From contig JAKBNL010000002.1 in assembly GCA_021831035.1 (NCBI GenBank), positions 1 through 64,000 on the forward strand: a DNA stretch of 64,000 nt, given 5' to 3'. Position numbers and translations under genes: made by a program. Below are positions 56,371-64,000 of this stretch, piece after piece; the stretch's first letter is position 1; each line of letters begins with the position of its first letter. A model generated the notes under the pieces. The model saw only the letters and a program-made list of their open reading frames with translations, ran no database searches and was not told where the DNA came from. This DNA comes from Actinomycetes bacterium. GTDB taxonomy: Bacteria; Actinomycetota; Acidimicrobiia; Acidimicrobiales; RAAP-2.

Positions 56371-58035
56371 CTACGAGCCGATCGTCGTCGGCGGTAGGAC
56401 CGTCCAGGTGGGAATCTGGTCGAGGAAACTCGGTGCGCTGAAGGTCGGCGCCACGACCGAGAGCTGATTGGACCAGACCTCGAGTGAGGGCGGGGTGAAC
56501 AGCGGCCGCACCCAGAACAGGCTCATCACGTCACGATCCAGGTTGAGCCAGGACGCCGTGGCCGTGGCGGGGTTGAAATTCGCGATGGCCGTGTCGAAGA
56601 GATCGATGACCCCCGCGAGTCGCACCCCCGAGGGGTACGAGTCGGGATAGGCCGGGCCGACGAAGGAGCGCGCGGTGTACGACGGGCCCTCGATCGTCGG
56701 GCGCACGAGGACCCCGGCGTCGGCCCGACCGGCCGCCACGGTCTCGGCGGTGGCAATCTCGGTGGACTCGGGCACCGAGGTCGTGGGGATCCCGAGGCGA
56801 GCCCACGCCCGTTCGATCAGGTAGGCGACGGTGTGGTCGAGGTGGCTCGGGCCGATCGCCAATCGCACGGCGAGGCGCCGACCCTGGGGGGTGAACCAGC
56901 CGTGGGCGCCCTGGGCGTAGCCGTTGGCCGAGAGCACCTGGACCGCACACGCCGGACAGTCGTGCAGGCCGTTGGTCGTCGCGTCGGGGATGGTGGTGGT
57001 GGTCGTGGTGTTCGAGGGGTTCGTACCCCCAAAGCCCGGGTACTGGGCCTGGCCCTGGGAGTAGAGGGCCGACTGGGCGGCCGCCGGCTCGTAGGTGTAG
57101 GACCCGTAGATCGTGTTGATCAGTCCCTGGCGCTCGATCGCCCAGCTGAGCGCCTCGCGCACCGCGATCGGGGCCGTCACCGTGCTGCGCGGCGAGAGGG
57201 TCAGCTCCTCGATGCCCGAAGCCGAGCCGATCCGGCTCGAGACGGCCGGGTCCGAGGTCGTGGCGAGCACCTCGGACTGGTTGACGGTCGTCGAGAAGCC
57301 GGCGTAGAGGGTCGCGGCGTTCTTGGGCAGGACTCGTGAGGTGGTGACGATCACACGCCCGAACCGGTTGGGATCGAGGGGCCAGTGGGGGTTCATCACG
57401 AGCACGACCCGAGTGGCGCCGGCGCTCGCCACCTCGTAGGGCCCGAGCGTCGGGCGCGCGGCGAAGGCGGTGATCGAACAGCCGGCGCTCGCCGTGGGGG
57501 CCTCGACGTCGCGGAACAGCAGCGTCCAGGTCGCGTAGGGATGGGCGAAGACCGCCGTCGCACTGAGCCCATGGTCCGAGATCCGCATCGAGGCGATGGC
57601 CCGATAGCCGTCGCTCGTGACGCTCGAGAGCTGGCGGGCGCGTCGCCACCACGCGACCAGGTCCCGGGCGCTGAAGGGCCGCCCGTCGCTCCAGCGCTGG
57701 TGGGGGGCGACGCTGTAGCGCACGGTCTCGGGCGAGAGGGAGGTCAGCTCGGCCGAGGCGATCGGCCCGCCTTCGCCCACGAGCACCCCGGTCGGCAGGG
57801 TCGTGAAGGCCGACGGCGTCACGAGGTCGTTCAACGCGTCGTCGCTCGCGGTGGCGGCCTGGTCGAGGTACGTGCAGCCCGAGAACGGGCCCGGGAGCGA
57901 GACGAACAGCGTCTGGCCGTTCTCGTTGACGCCTCCGGGGGTGCGGGCCGCGTCGCTCGTGAGCGCGGGGTAGGCCAGGGACACGAGGGCCAGCGCCGCG
58001 ACGAGGAGCGTCCGGCGCTCGAGCCGTCGACCCAC
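56371..58035 (-). CDS. Family 5 (peptide/nickel-type) ABC substrate-binding protein
   Basis: 554 aa. An N-terminal signal sequence (RRTLLVAALALVSLAYPALT) lacks a lipobox cysteine, so the protein is secreted or membrane-anchored by the helix. The SBP_bac_5 features are VRYSVAPHQRWSDGRPFSAR (the WSDG-x-PFSA-x-D block), AVREALSWAIERQGLINTIY, and a Thr-rich insertion (NTTTTTTIPDATT) with CPAC nearby. No permease or ATPase gene is adjacent; it follows secG by five bases. Either an orphan receptor or a protein that has lost transport. Substrate unknown. Confidence 0.82.
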   Translation of the reverse strand: MGRRLERRTLLVAALALVSLAYPALTSDAARTPGGVNENGQTLFVSLPGPFSGCTYLDQAATASDDALNDLVTPSAFTTLPTGVLVGEGGPIASAELTSLSPETVRYSVAPHQRWSDGRPFSARDLVAWWRRARQLSSVTSDGYRAIASMRISDHGLSATAVFAHPYATWTLLFRDVEAPTASAGCSITAFAARPTLGPYEVASAGATRVVLVMNPHWPLDPNRFGRVIVTTSRVLPKNAATLYAGFSTTVNQSEVLATTSDPAVSSRIGSASGIEELTLSPRSTVTAPIAVREALSWAIERQGLINTIYGSYTYEPAAAQSALYSQGQAQYPGFGGTNPSNTTTTTTIPDATTNGLHDCPACAVQVLSANGYAQGAHGWFTPQGRRLAVRLAIGPSHLDHTVAYLIERAWARLGIPTTSVPESTEIATAETVAAGRADAGVLVRPTIEGPSYTARSFVGPAYPDSYPSGVRLAGVIDLFDTAIANFNPATATASWLNLDRDVMSLFWVRPLFTPPSLEVWSNQLSVVAPTFSAPSFLDQIPTWTVLPPTTIGS

Positions 58036-58040
58036 GACGG

Positions 58041-58271
58041 CTACTGGAGTCGCAGGTCCAGCGCCAGCGTGGCGAAGGTGAAGACCAGGGCGACGGCGAT
58101 GGTGATGCGGTCGAGGTTCTTCTCGACCGCGGTCGAGCCCGAGGCGGCCGTCGTCACCGACCCGCCCATCAGGTCCGAGATCCCCCCGCCGCGGCCGGAG
58201 TGCAAGAGGACGAGGAAGACCAGGGCGACGGCCATGATCGCCTCGATCGCGATGATCAGCGCCGTCAGCAT
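58041..58271 (-). CDS. secG: Preprotein translocase subunit SecG
   Basis: 76 aa; two transmembrane helices (LIIAIEAIMAVALVFLVLLH and ITIAVALVFTFATLALDLRL) joined by the glycine-rich SGRGGGISDLMGGSV loop, the SecG signature. It assists SecYE-mediated export. ATG at 58271 has GGAGGG five bases upstream. Follows tpiA, the usual order. Confidence 0.93.
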   Translation of the reverse strand: MLTALIIAIEAIMAVALVFLVLLHSGRGGGISDLMGGSVTTAASGSTAVEKNLDRITIAVALVFTFATLALDLRLQ

Positions 58272-58287
58272 GATTCCCTCCGATAAT

Positions 58288-59061
58288 TCAGCGGGTAGAA
58301 GCGTACCAGTCGTCGAGCGCCCGGCCGACCGCATGGAAGGTCTCGGCCCGCAGACTGGCCCCTCCGACCAAGAAGCCGTCCAGCGCCCCCTCGCGGGCCA
58401 GTTCGGCGGCGTTCTCCGCGTTCACCGAGCCCCCGTAGAGGACGGGGGCCTCGAGACCCAGCGCGCTCAGGGTCGCGCGGATCGAGCGGTTCAGGGTGGC
58501 CACCTGGGTCGCCTCGGCGACCACCCCGGTCCCGATGGCCCACAGCGGCTCGTAGGCGACCGTGACGTTCGCCCGGGCGTCCTCGGCCAGCCCCGCGAGC
58601 GCCGCCCGCAGCTGCTCGGCCACGAAGGCCGCCTCCCCACCGGCCCGGCGCACCTCGAGGTCCTCGCCCACACACAGGATCGCCCGCAGGCCGGCCCCCG
58701 CGACCCGGGCGAGGGTGCGGGCGACGACGGCGTCGTCCATCCCGTAGAGGCGACGGCGCTCGGAGTGGCCGACGATCACCGCGCGCACCCCGAGGCGCTC
58801 GAGCATCGCGAGCGACACCTCCCCGGTGTGGGCCCCCGACTCGTGCTCGTTCACGTGCTGGGCGCACAGCACGAGCCCCAGGCGGTCGGCCTCGATGACT
58901 GAGCCGACGCTGCGCAGGTCGACGAAGGGTGGGGCGACGCCCACCTCCACGTGCTCGAGGGGCGACCGACGCAGCAGCACGCCCAGTTGCTGGGTGAGGT
59001 GGATCGCCTCGACGTGGTCGAGGTTCATCTTCCAGTTGCCGTAGACGGCGGGTGCGACCAT
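58288..59061 (-). CDS. tpiA: Triosephosphate isomerase
   Basis: 257 aa. Catalytic residues are all in place: Lys in YGNWKMN (residue 11), His in IVGHSERRRLYG, Glu in VAYEPLWAIGTG, and the phosphate loop LYGGSVNAENAAEL. Interconverts DHAP and G3P. ATG at 59061 shares one base with the pgk stop (TGATG), so translation is coupled. Confidence 0.97.
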   Translation of the reverse strand: MVAPAVYGNWKMNLDHVEAIHLTQQLGVLLRRSPLEHVEVGVAPPFVDLRSVGSVIEADRLGLVLCAQHVNEHESGAHTGEVSLAMLERLGVRAVIVGHSERRRLYGMDDAVVARTLARVAGAGLRAILCVGEDLEVRRAGGEAAFVAEQLRAALAGLAEDARANVTVAYEPLWAIGTGVVAEATQVATLNRSIRATLSALGLEAPVLYGGSVNAENAAELAREGALDGFLVGGASLRAETFHAVGRALDDWYASTR

Positions 59062-60197
59062 CAGTCGAAGGGGCTCTCGCGCAACGCCCGCAGCCCCGGC
59101 AGGTCGCCCTCTTCGACCAGACGCAGCGTCGCGCCCCCGCCGGTCGAGACGAAGGTCACCGCCTCGCGCAGCCCCAGGGCGTCGAGGGCGGCCGCCGAGT
59201 CGCCCCCACCCACGACGCTCACGGCCCCGCTGGCGGCGACGGCCCGGGCGACCGCCTCGGTGCCGGCCATGAAGCGCGGGTCCTCGAAGACCCCCATGGG
59301 GCCGTTCCAGAGCACCGAGCCCGCCCCCGCGATGGCCGCGCCGAAGAGCGCCGCCGTCTGAGGGCCGATGTCGAGGGCGGTGAAGCCGTCGGGGACGTCG
59401 CGCGCGAAGTCGACGGCGGGGGCCTCGCCCCCGCCCGTCCCGAAGGGCGCCCCGCTGGGCAGGCCCCGGGCGTCGAGCGGGATCACGACCGTGCCGGACT
59501 TGAGCAGCGTCCGGCACTCCTCGACCCAACCGAGGTCGACCAGGCTGTCGCCGACTCGGCGTCCGTCGGCCAGCGCGAAAGTGTGGGCCATCCCCCCGCC
59601 CACGAGCACCAGGTCGGCTCGTTCGGCGAGGACGCGCACCAGGCCGATCTTGTCCTTGACCTTGGCCCCACCGACGACGGCCACGAGGGGCCGCGGGGGT
59701 TCCTCGAGCAGGGTGAGGATCGTCTCGGCCTCGTGGGCCAGGTTGGGCCCGGCCGCGCTCGGCACCAGGCGGGGCGGCACGACGATCGACGCGTGGGCGC
59801 GGTGAGAGGCGCCGAAGGCCTCGTTGACGTAGTAGTCGACGCCCTCGACGAGTGAGGCGCCGAAGGCCGGGTCGCCGGCCTCCTCGCCGGGATCGAAGCG
59901 GAGGTTCTCCATCAGCTCGACGCCCGGGCAGAGCGCGTCGAGGGCTCGGCGCACCGGGTCGAGCGAGTAGCGCGCGTCGACGCGTCCCTCGGGCCGGCCG
60001 AAGTGGGTGCAGGCCACCACGCTCGCCCCGCGGCCGAGGAGGTCGCCGAGCAGCGGCAGGGCCGCGCGCAGCCGGAAGTCGTCGGTCACCACGACCTCGC
60101 CGTCGCGCTCGGCGACGGGCACGTTGAAGTCGACCCGCACCAGCACGCGCTTGCCGGTCAGGTCACCCCAGCGCGCCGGCGAGGGCAGGGGCCTCAC
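59061..60197 (-). CDS. pgk: Phosphoglycerate kinase
   Basis: 378 aa, about 15 shorter than the usual enzyme; the shortening is in the N-terminal domain around CPGVELMENLRFDPGEEAGD, where relatives have a longer loop. RVLVRVDFNVPV, THFGRPEG, ENLRFDPGEE and YYVNEAFGASHRAHAS are present. The nucleotide domain has VGGAKVKDKIGLV, LWNGPMGVFEDPRF and GGGDSAAAL. GTG at 60197 overlaps the gap stop as GTGA. Confidence 0.96.
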   Translation of the reverse strand: MRPLPSPARWGDLTGKRVLVRVDFNVPVAERDGEVVVTDDFRLRAALPLLGDLLGRGASVVACTHFGRPEGRVDARYSLDPVRRALDALCPGVELMENLRFDPGEEAGDPAFGASLVEGVDYYVNEAFGASHRAHASIVVPPRLVPSAAGPNLAHEAETILTLLEEPPRPLVAVVGGAKVKDKIGLVRVLAERADLVLVGGGMAHTFALADGRRVGDSLVDLGWVEECRTLLKSGTVVIPLDARGLPSGAPFGTGGGEAPAVDFARDVPDGFTALDIGPQTAALFGAAIAGAGSVLWNGPMGVFEDPRFMAGTEAVARAVAASGAVSVVGGGDSAAALDALGLREAVTFVSTGGGATLRLVEEGDLPGLRALRESPFD

Positions 60198-61204
60198 CGC
60201 GCTCCGACGCGCTCGGCCAGGTCGACCAGGCGGTTGGCGTAGCCCCACTCGTTGTCGTACCAGCCGAAGACCTTGACGAGCGCGCTGTCCCCGTCGAGGG
60301 GCTGGACCATCGTCATCAAGGAGTCGAAGGTGCACGACGCCGGGCTGCCCACGATGTCGCTCGAGACGATCGGCTCGTCGCAGTAGACGAGCACCCCGGC
60401 GAGACCCCGCTCGCTCGCCGCCTTGAAGGCGCCGTTGACGGCCTCGACGGAGGTGACACCCACCACGGCCGTGAAGTCGGTGATCGAGCCGGCCGGCACC
60501 GGCACCCGCAACGAGGTCCCGTCCAGGCGACCCTTCATCGCCTCCAGCACGAGGCTGGTGGCCCGGGCGGCGCCGGTCGAGGAGGGCACGATGTTCACCG
60601 CGGCCGCGCGCGCCCGTCGCAGGTCCTTGTGGGCGAGGTCGAGCAGGTTCTGGTCGTTGGTGTACGCGTGCACGGTCGTCATGAGCCCGCCGCGCACGCC
60701 GAAGGCGTCGTCGAGAACCTTGACCATGGGCACGAAGCAGTTGGTCGTGCACGAGGCGTTCGAGACCACGACGTGGCGCTCGGGGTCGAAGGTGTCGTCG
60801 TTCACCCCCACCACGAAGGAGGCGTCGGCGTCGGGTGAGGGGGCCGAGATCACGACCCGTCGGGCCCCGCCCGCGAGGTGGGCCGCCGCCTTCTCCCGGG
60901 TGGTGAAGAGCCCCGTCGACTCGATGACGACGTCCACCCCGTGGGTCCCCCAGGGCACCGCCCCGGGGTCGCGCTCGGCGTAGACGGCGATCTCGGCGCC
61001 GCCCACCGCGAGTCCGGTCTCGGTCACCGCTACCTCGACCCCGAGGGGCCCCTGGGTCGAGTCGTACTTGAGTAGGTGCGCGTTGGTCGCCGGGGCCACC
61101 AGGTCGTTCACCGCCACCACCTCGAGCCCCTCGCGGCCCAGTGCCGCGCGTAGGAAGTTGCGCCCGATGCGGCCGAAGCCGTTGATGCCCACCCGAATCG
61201 CCAC
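60194..61204 (-). CDS. gap: Glyceraldehyde-3-phosphate dehydrogenase, type I
   Basis: 336 aa. The NAD fold begins IRVGINGFGRIGRNFLRA; the catalytic cysteine is in VVSNASCTTNCFVPM near residue 155, and the C-terminal WYDNEWGYANRLVDLA is intact. GTG 61204 is preferred over GTG 61210 because GGAG lies five bases before it. Next upstream is yvcK, 12 bp away. Confidence 0.96.
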   Translation of the reverse strand: MAIRVGINGFGRIGRNFLRAALGREGLEVVAVNDLVAPATNAHLLKYDSTQGPLGVEVAVTETGLAVGGAEIAVYAERDPGAVPWGTHGVDVVIESTGLFTTREKAAAHLAGGARRVVISAPSPDADASFVVGVNDDTFDPERHVVVSNASCTTNCFVPMVKVLDDAFGVRGGLMTTVHAYTNDQNLLDLAHKDLRRARAAAVNIVPSSTGAARATSLVLEAMKGRLDGTSLRVPVPAGSITDFTAVVGVTSVEAVNGAFKAASERGLAGVLVYCDEPIVSSDIVGSPASCTFDSLMTMVQPLDGDSALVKVFGWYDNEWGYANRLVDLAERVGAR

Positions 61205-61216
61205 CGCCACTCCGAT

Positions 61217-62086
61217 CTACGCTGCGCGGCCCCCGACGAGGTTCGCGACGGCCGACGCCAATTTTTGCACATCGTGTACGAGGCCCCGGTCGTCGGCGAG
61301 GTCGGCGCGCACCACCGGCCGGGCGCACCCCTGGCCGGCGAAGGGGCCCCGGCCGTCGACGAGCACCGCGTCGGGCACCACGCCGTGGCGCTCGAGTGCC
61401 TCGACGTGGTCGGCCAGGCTGAACCCCTCGGTCTCGGGCACCTGGGGGTGGAGGTTGGCGACGTAGAGCCGCTGGGCTCGCGTGGCGGCCAGGGCCTGGG
61501 TCACCCCGGGCACGACGCAGGCGGCCAGCACGCTGGTGAAGAGCGACCCCGGCCCCACGAGCACGAGATCGGCCCGCTCGATCGCCTCGACCGCGGCGAT
61601 GGGCGCGGCGGCCAGGCGCGGCTCCAGCCGAATCCGCTCGATCGCCCCGGTGCGGGCGACCTCGCTCTGGCCCCGGGTGGCACCGTGGCGCGTGGTGGCG
61701 ACCAGCTCGACGCCCTCGGTGCTCGCCGGCACGATCGCCCCGGTCACCCCCATCACCTCGGCGAGGGCGCGCACCGACTCCTCGAGGTCACCGGTCGCGT
61801 CGATCAGCCCGACGAGCAGCAGGTTGCCGACGGCGTGGCCCGCGAGCTCGCCCACGGCGAAGCGGTGCTCGAAGGAGCGCGTCAACGGGTTCTCCGGGTC
61901 GGCCAGGGCGACCAGGCACTTGCGCAGGTCGCCCACGGCGGCCACGTTCAGCAGGGCCCGTAGCCGACCCGTCGAGCCGCCGTCGTCGGCCACCGAGACG
62001 ACGCCGGTGACCTCGGGGGTGAGTGCCTTGAGGGCTCGCAGCGACACCGCCGTGCCGTGGCCGCCTCCGACGGCGACGGCCCTCAT
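61217..62086 (-). CDS. yvcK: YvcK/CofD-like gluconeogenesis factor
   Basis: 289 aa. GGGHGTAVSLRALK at the N-terminus, VSVADDGGSTGRLR, and GPGSLFTSVLAACVVPGV are the YvcK blocks; the fold is that of the F420 enzyme CofD. YvcK affects carbon metabolism and cell-wall synthesis and binds UDP-sugars in Bacillus. ATG at 62086 overlaps the rapZ stop as ATGA. In most actinobacteria whiA follows; here gap follows directly. Confidence 0.94.
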   Translation of the reverse strand: MRAVAVGGGHGTAVSLRALKALTPEVTGVVSVADDGGSTGRLRALLNVAAVGDLRKCLVALADPENPLTRSFEHRFAVGELAGHAVGNLLLVGLIDATGDLEESVRALAEVMGVTGAIVPASTEGVELVATTRHGATRGQSEVARTGAIERIRLEPRLAAAPIAAVEAIERADLVLVGPGSLFTSVLAACVVPGVTQALAATRAQRLYVANLHPQVPETEGFSLADHVEALERHGVVPDAVLVDGRGPFAGQGCARPVVRADLADDRGLVHDVQKLASAVANLVGGRAA

Positions 62087-62928
62087 CGGGTGATGTCGCG
62101 GTGGAAGGGCGGGTTCTCCAGGCCCAGGCGTCGGGCGATCTCCTCGGCCACCGCCACGCTGCGGTGACGTCCGCCGGTGCAGCCCACGGCGATCGAGAGG
62201 TAGGACTTGCCCTCCTTGGCGAAGGCCGGGATCTGCCACTCGAGCAGTCCCACCACCTCGTCGATGAGCCGACGGGCCCCCTCCTGGGCCAGCACGTACT
62301 GGGCGACGGGGGCGTCGAGGCCCGTCAGGGGGCGTAGCTCCTCGACCCAGTGGGGATTGGGTAGGAACCGGCAGTCGAAGACCAGGTCGACGTCGCGCGG
62401 GATCCCGAAGGCGAAGCCGAAGCTGACCATCGAGACCCGCATGGCCCGACCGTCGCCGGGGGCGGCCACGCTCTCGATGACCCGGCGGCGCAGCTGATTG
62501 ACGTTGAGCCCGCCGGTGTCGATCACCAGGTCGGCCGCGTCGCGGATCGGGGCGAGGAGGGCCCGCTCGGCGGCGATCGACTCGGCCAGGGTGGGCGCGT
62601 CGATGGGGTGGCGCCGGCGGTTGCCCTCGAAGCGGGCGATCAGCACGTCGTCGGGCGCGTCGAGGAAGAGGATCCGCAGGGCGCCGTGTCGCTCGCGTAG
62701 CTCGCGGGCCACCTCGAGCAGGGCGGCCGAGTCGAGGTCCGCCGAACGGCCCACCACGAAGGCCACCCCGGCGTCGCGGGCGCTGCGCGTGCGGGCGAGC
62801 TCGCCCACCCGCACCGCCAGTTCCACGGGGAGGTTGTCGATCACGAACCAGCCGAGGTCCTCGAGGGCCGCCGAGGCCGTGGAGCGCCCGGCGCCCGACA
62901 TCCCGGTGACCAGCAGGACCTCGCTCAT
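62083..62928 (-). CDS. rapZ: RNase adapter RapZ family nucleotide-binding protein
   Basis: 281 aa. P-loop TGMSGAGRSTASAAL at the N-terminus, with Arg where most ATPases have Lys, a known actinobacterial variant. DLGWFVIDNLPVEL, FLDAPDDVLIARFEGNRRRHP and GCTGGRHRSVAVAEEIA are the family blocks. In E. coli it adapts GlmY/GlmZ RNAs to RNase E; in actinobacteria its partner is unknown. ATG at 62928 follows AGAGGTGAG, one base after the uvrC stop. Confidence 0.94.
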   Translation of the reverse strand: MSEVLLVTGMSGAGRSTASAALEDLGWFVIDNLPVELAVRVGELARTRSARDAGVAFVVGRSADLDSAALLEVARELRERHGALRILFLDAPDDVLIARFEGNRRRHPIDAPTLAESIAAERALLAPIRDAADLVIDTGGLNVNQLRRRVIESVAAPGDGRAMRVSMVSFGFAFGIPRDVDLVFDCRFLPNPHWVEELRPLTGLDAPVAQYVLAQEGARRLIDEVVGLLEWQIPAFAKEGKSYLSIAVGCTGGRHRSVAVAEEIARRLGLENPPFHRDITR

Positions 62929-62929
62929 C

Positions 62930-64000
62930 TCACCTCTTCTCGGGCCGGAGCGCCGCCGGCGCGTGCAGGTGATCGTAGAGGCTGGCCGCCACGCTGTCCG
63001 GTAGCCACGACAGGGCCTCGAGCTCCTCGAGGCGGGCGGCGCGCAACGCCTCGAGCGAGCCGAAGTGGCCCATCAACCGCTCCCGGCGGGCCGGACCGAG
63101 CCCCTCGACGCCCTCCAGGGTTGAGGCGACCATCGAGCGGCCCCGTTTGGAGCGGTGGAAGGTGATCGCAAAGCGGTGAGCCTCGTCGCGCACCCGTTGG
63201 ACGAGGTAGAGGGCCTCGCTCCCGCGCTCGAGCGCGATCGGCGTCGCTCGACCCGGTCGGTAGAGGAGCTCCTCGCGCTTGGCCAGCGCCGCGAACTCGA
63301 CGCGCCCCGCCAGGCCCCGCTCGGCGGCGGCCGCCTCGGCGGCGTGCAGCTGGGGCAGGCCCCCGTCGATGATGATCAGGTCGGCCCGCGCGAAGCGCGA
63401 CCCCTCCCCCTCGTCCCAGTGGGCCAGGCGCCGACGCACGACCTCGGCCATGGCGCCGGCGTCGTCGTTGCCGAGCACCTCGCGCACGTTGAAGTGGCGG
63501 TACTCGCCCTTGGCCGCCAGCGCGTCCTCGAAGACGACCATCGAGCCCACGTAGTTCGTCCCCTGCAGGTGGCTCATGTCGAAGCACTCGATCCGGTACG
63601 GCGGGGCGGCGAGGCCCAGCGCCTGACCGAGCTCGAGCAGGGCCCGACTGCGGACGTTGTGGTCGGCCTGACGGCGCAGGCTGTCGCGGGCGACCACCGC
63701 CGCCGCGTCGGTCCGGGCCAGCTCGACCACCCGGCGGCGCTTGCCCCGCCGGGGCGCCACGAGCTCGACCGGCCGGCCCCGCCGGGCGCCGAGGAAAGCG
63801 GCCGCGAGCGCACTCGCCCACCCCGCCCGCTCGACCACCACCACCGGCGGCACCGGCTCGCCCTCGGCGTAGAGGTCGGCCAGCACGTCCTCGAAGAGCT
63901 CCTCGTCGTCCTCGTCCAACGTGCGATCGATGAGGTGCGCCGTGCGCCCGACGATCCGTCCAAAGCGCACCCTGAAGCGCACCAGGGCGGTGCGCGATCC
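62930..64000 (-). CDS. uvrC: Excinuclease ABC subunit C, C-terminal 357 residues, cut by the window edge
   Basis: The frame is open to base 64000 (GSRTALVRFRVRFGRIVGRT at the edge). It contains the RNase H-like endonuclease domain (CFDMSHLQGTNYVGSMVVFE, where the acidic residue starts the 5'-incision site, and DLIIIDGGLPQLHAAE), then FHRSKRGRSM, and the two helix-hairpin-helix motifs at the end (EGVEGLGPARRERLMGHFGS). The GIY-YIG and UVR parts lie outside. Makes both incisions in nucleotide excision repair with UvrB. First of the uvrC-rapZ-yvcK-gap-pgk-tpiA-secG row. Confidence 0.95.
   Translation of the reverse strand, partial: GSRTALVRFRVRFGRIVGRTAHLIDRTLDEDDEELFEDVLADLYAEGEPVPPVVVVERAGWASALAAAFLGARRGRPVELVAPRRGKRRRVVELARTDAAAVVARDSLRRQADHNVRSRALLELGQALGLAAPPYRIECFDMSHLQGTNYVGSMVVFEDALAAKGEYRHFNVREVLGNDDAGAMAEVVRRRLAHWDEGEGSRFARADLIIIDGGLPQLHAAEAAAAERGLAGRVEFAALAKREELLYRPGRATPIALERGSEALYLVQRVRDEAHRFAITFHRSKRGRSMVASTLEGVEGLGPARRERLMGHFGSLEALRAARLEELEALSWLPDSVAASLYDHLHAPAALRPEKR

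Overview
The window is a 64 kb stretch of very GC-rich chromosome from an actinobacterium, most likely of the class Acidimicrobiia. Supporting signs are the pervasive GTG starts, the uvrC-rapZ-yvcK-gap-pgk-tpiA-secG block, scpA-scpB-rluB joined to aroH-tyrA-aroA-cmk, an F420-type (DDN-family) reductase and threonine-rich linkers behind signal peptides. The class assignment is inference; no rRNA is present. Gene density is high, 3'/5' overlaps of the GTGA or ATGA type are common, and there is no prophage, IS element or CRISPR.

Layout. 1-6.3 kb: the start of an acyl-CoA synthetase and gltB-gltD (glutamate synthase), all leftward. 6.4-7.9 kb: thiO-thiS, a 51-aa orphan and tRNA-Pro(GGG). 7.9-13 kb: an exonuclease-domain protein, a DadA-like FAD oxidoreductase, and acetate uptake/activation (satP-acs). 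13-17.5 kb: tryptophan synthesis, with trpCF-trpB-trpA leftward and trpD rightward from a compact divergent promoter. 17.5-22 kb: gamma-carbonic-anhydrase-like protein, DUF512 radical SAM-der-zinc-ribbon operon, and ispH. 22-24 kb: a glycosyltransferase and heme A synthase. 24-30 kb: an eight-gene leftward operon scpA-scpB-rluB-aroH-tyrA-aroA-cmk-plsC. 30-38 kb: trpS; then leftward PEBP-nadK-recN and pyrG-nudix-xerD-M50 protease. 38-56 kb: an accessory region with exported, lipid-transport and orphan proteins, one quinoprotein gene interrupted by an in-frame TGA, and one heavily frameshifted pseudogene. 56-64 kb: tRNA-Leu(GAG), a peptide-type substrate-binding protein, secG, lower glycolysis, yvcK, rapZ and the end of uvrC.

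The most striking signal is promoter architecture. At eleven sites a TANNNT hexamer is followed by exactly six bases and then ATG or GTG, which puts the predicted transcription start on the first base of the start codon (leaderless mRNA). Several are arranged as tight back-to-back divergent pairs (trpCF/trpD, DUF512/ispH, scpA/trpS). At trpD and pyrG the promoter points at a 7-codon upstream ORF whose TGA overlaps the main GTG start as GTGA. These are sequence-based predictions, not measured starts.
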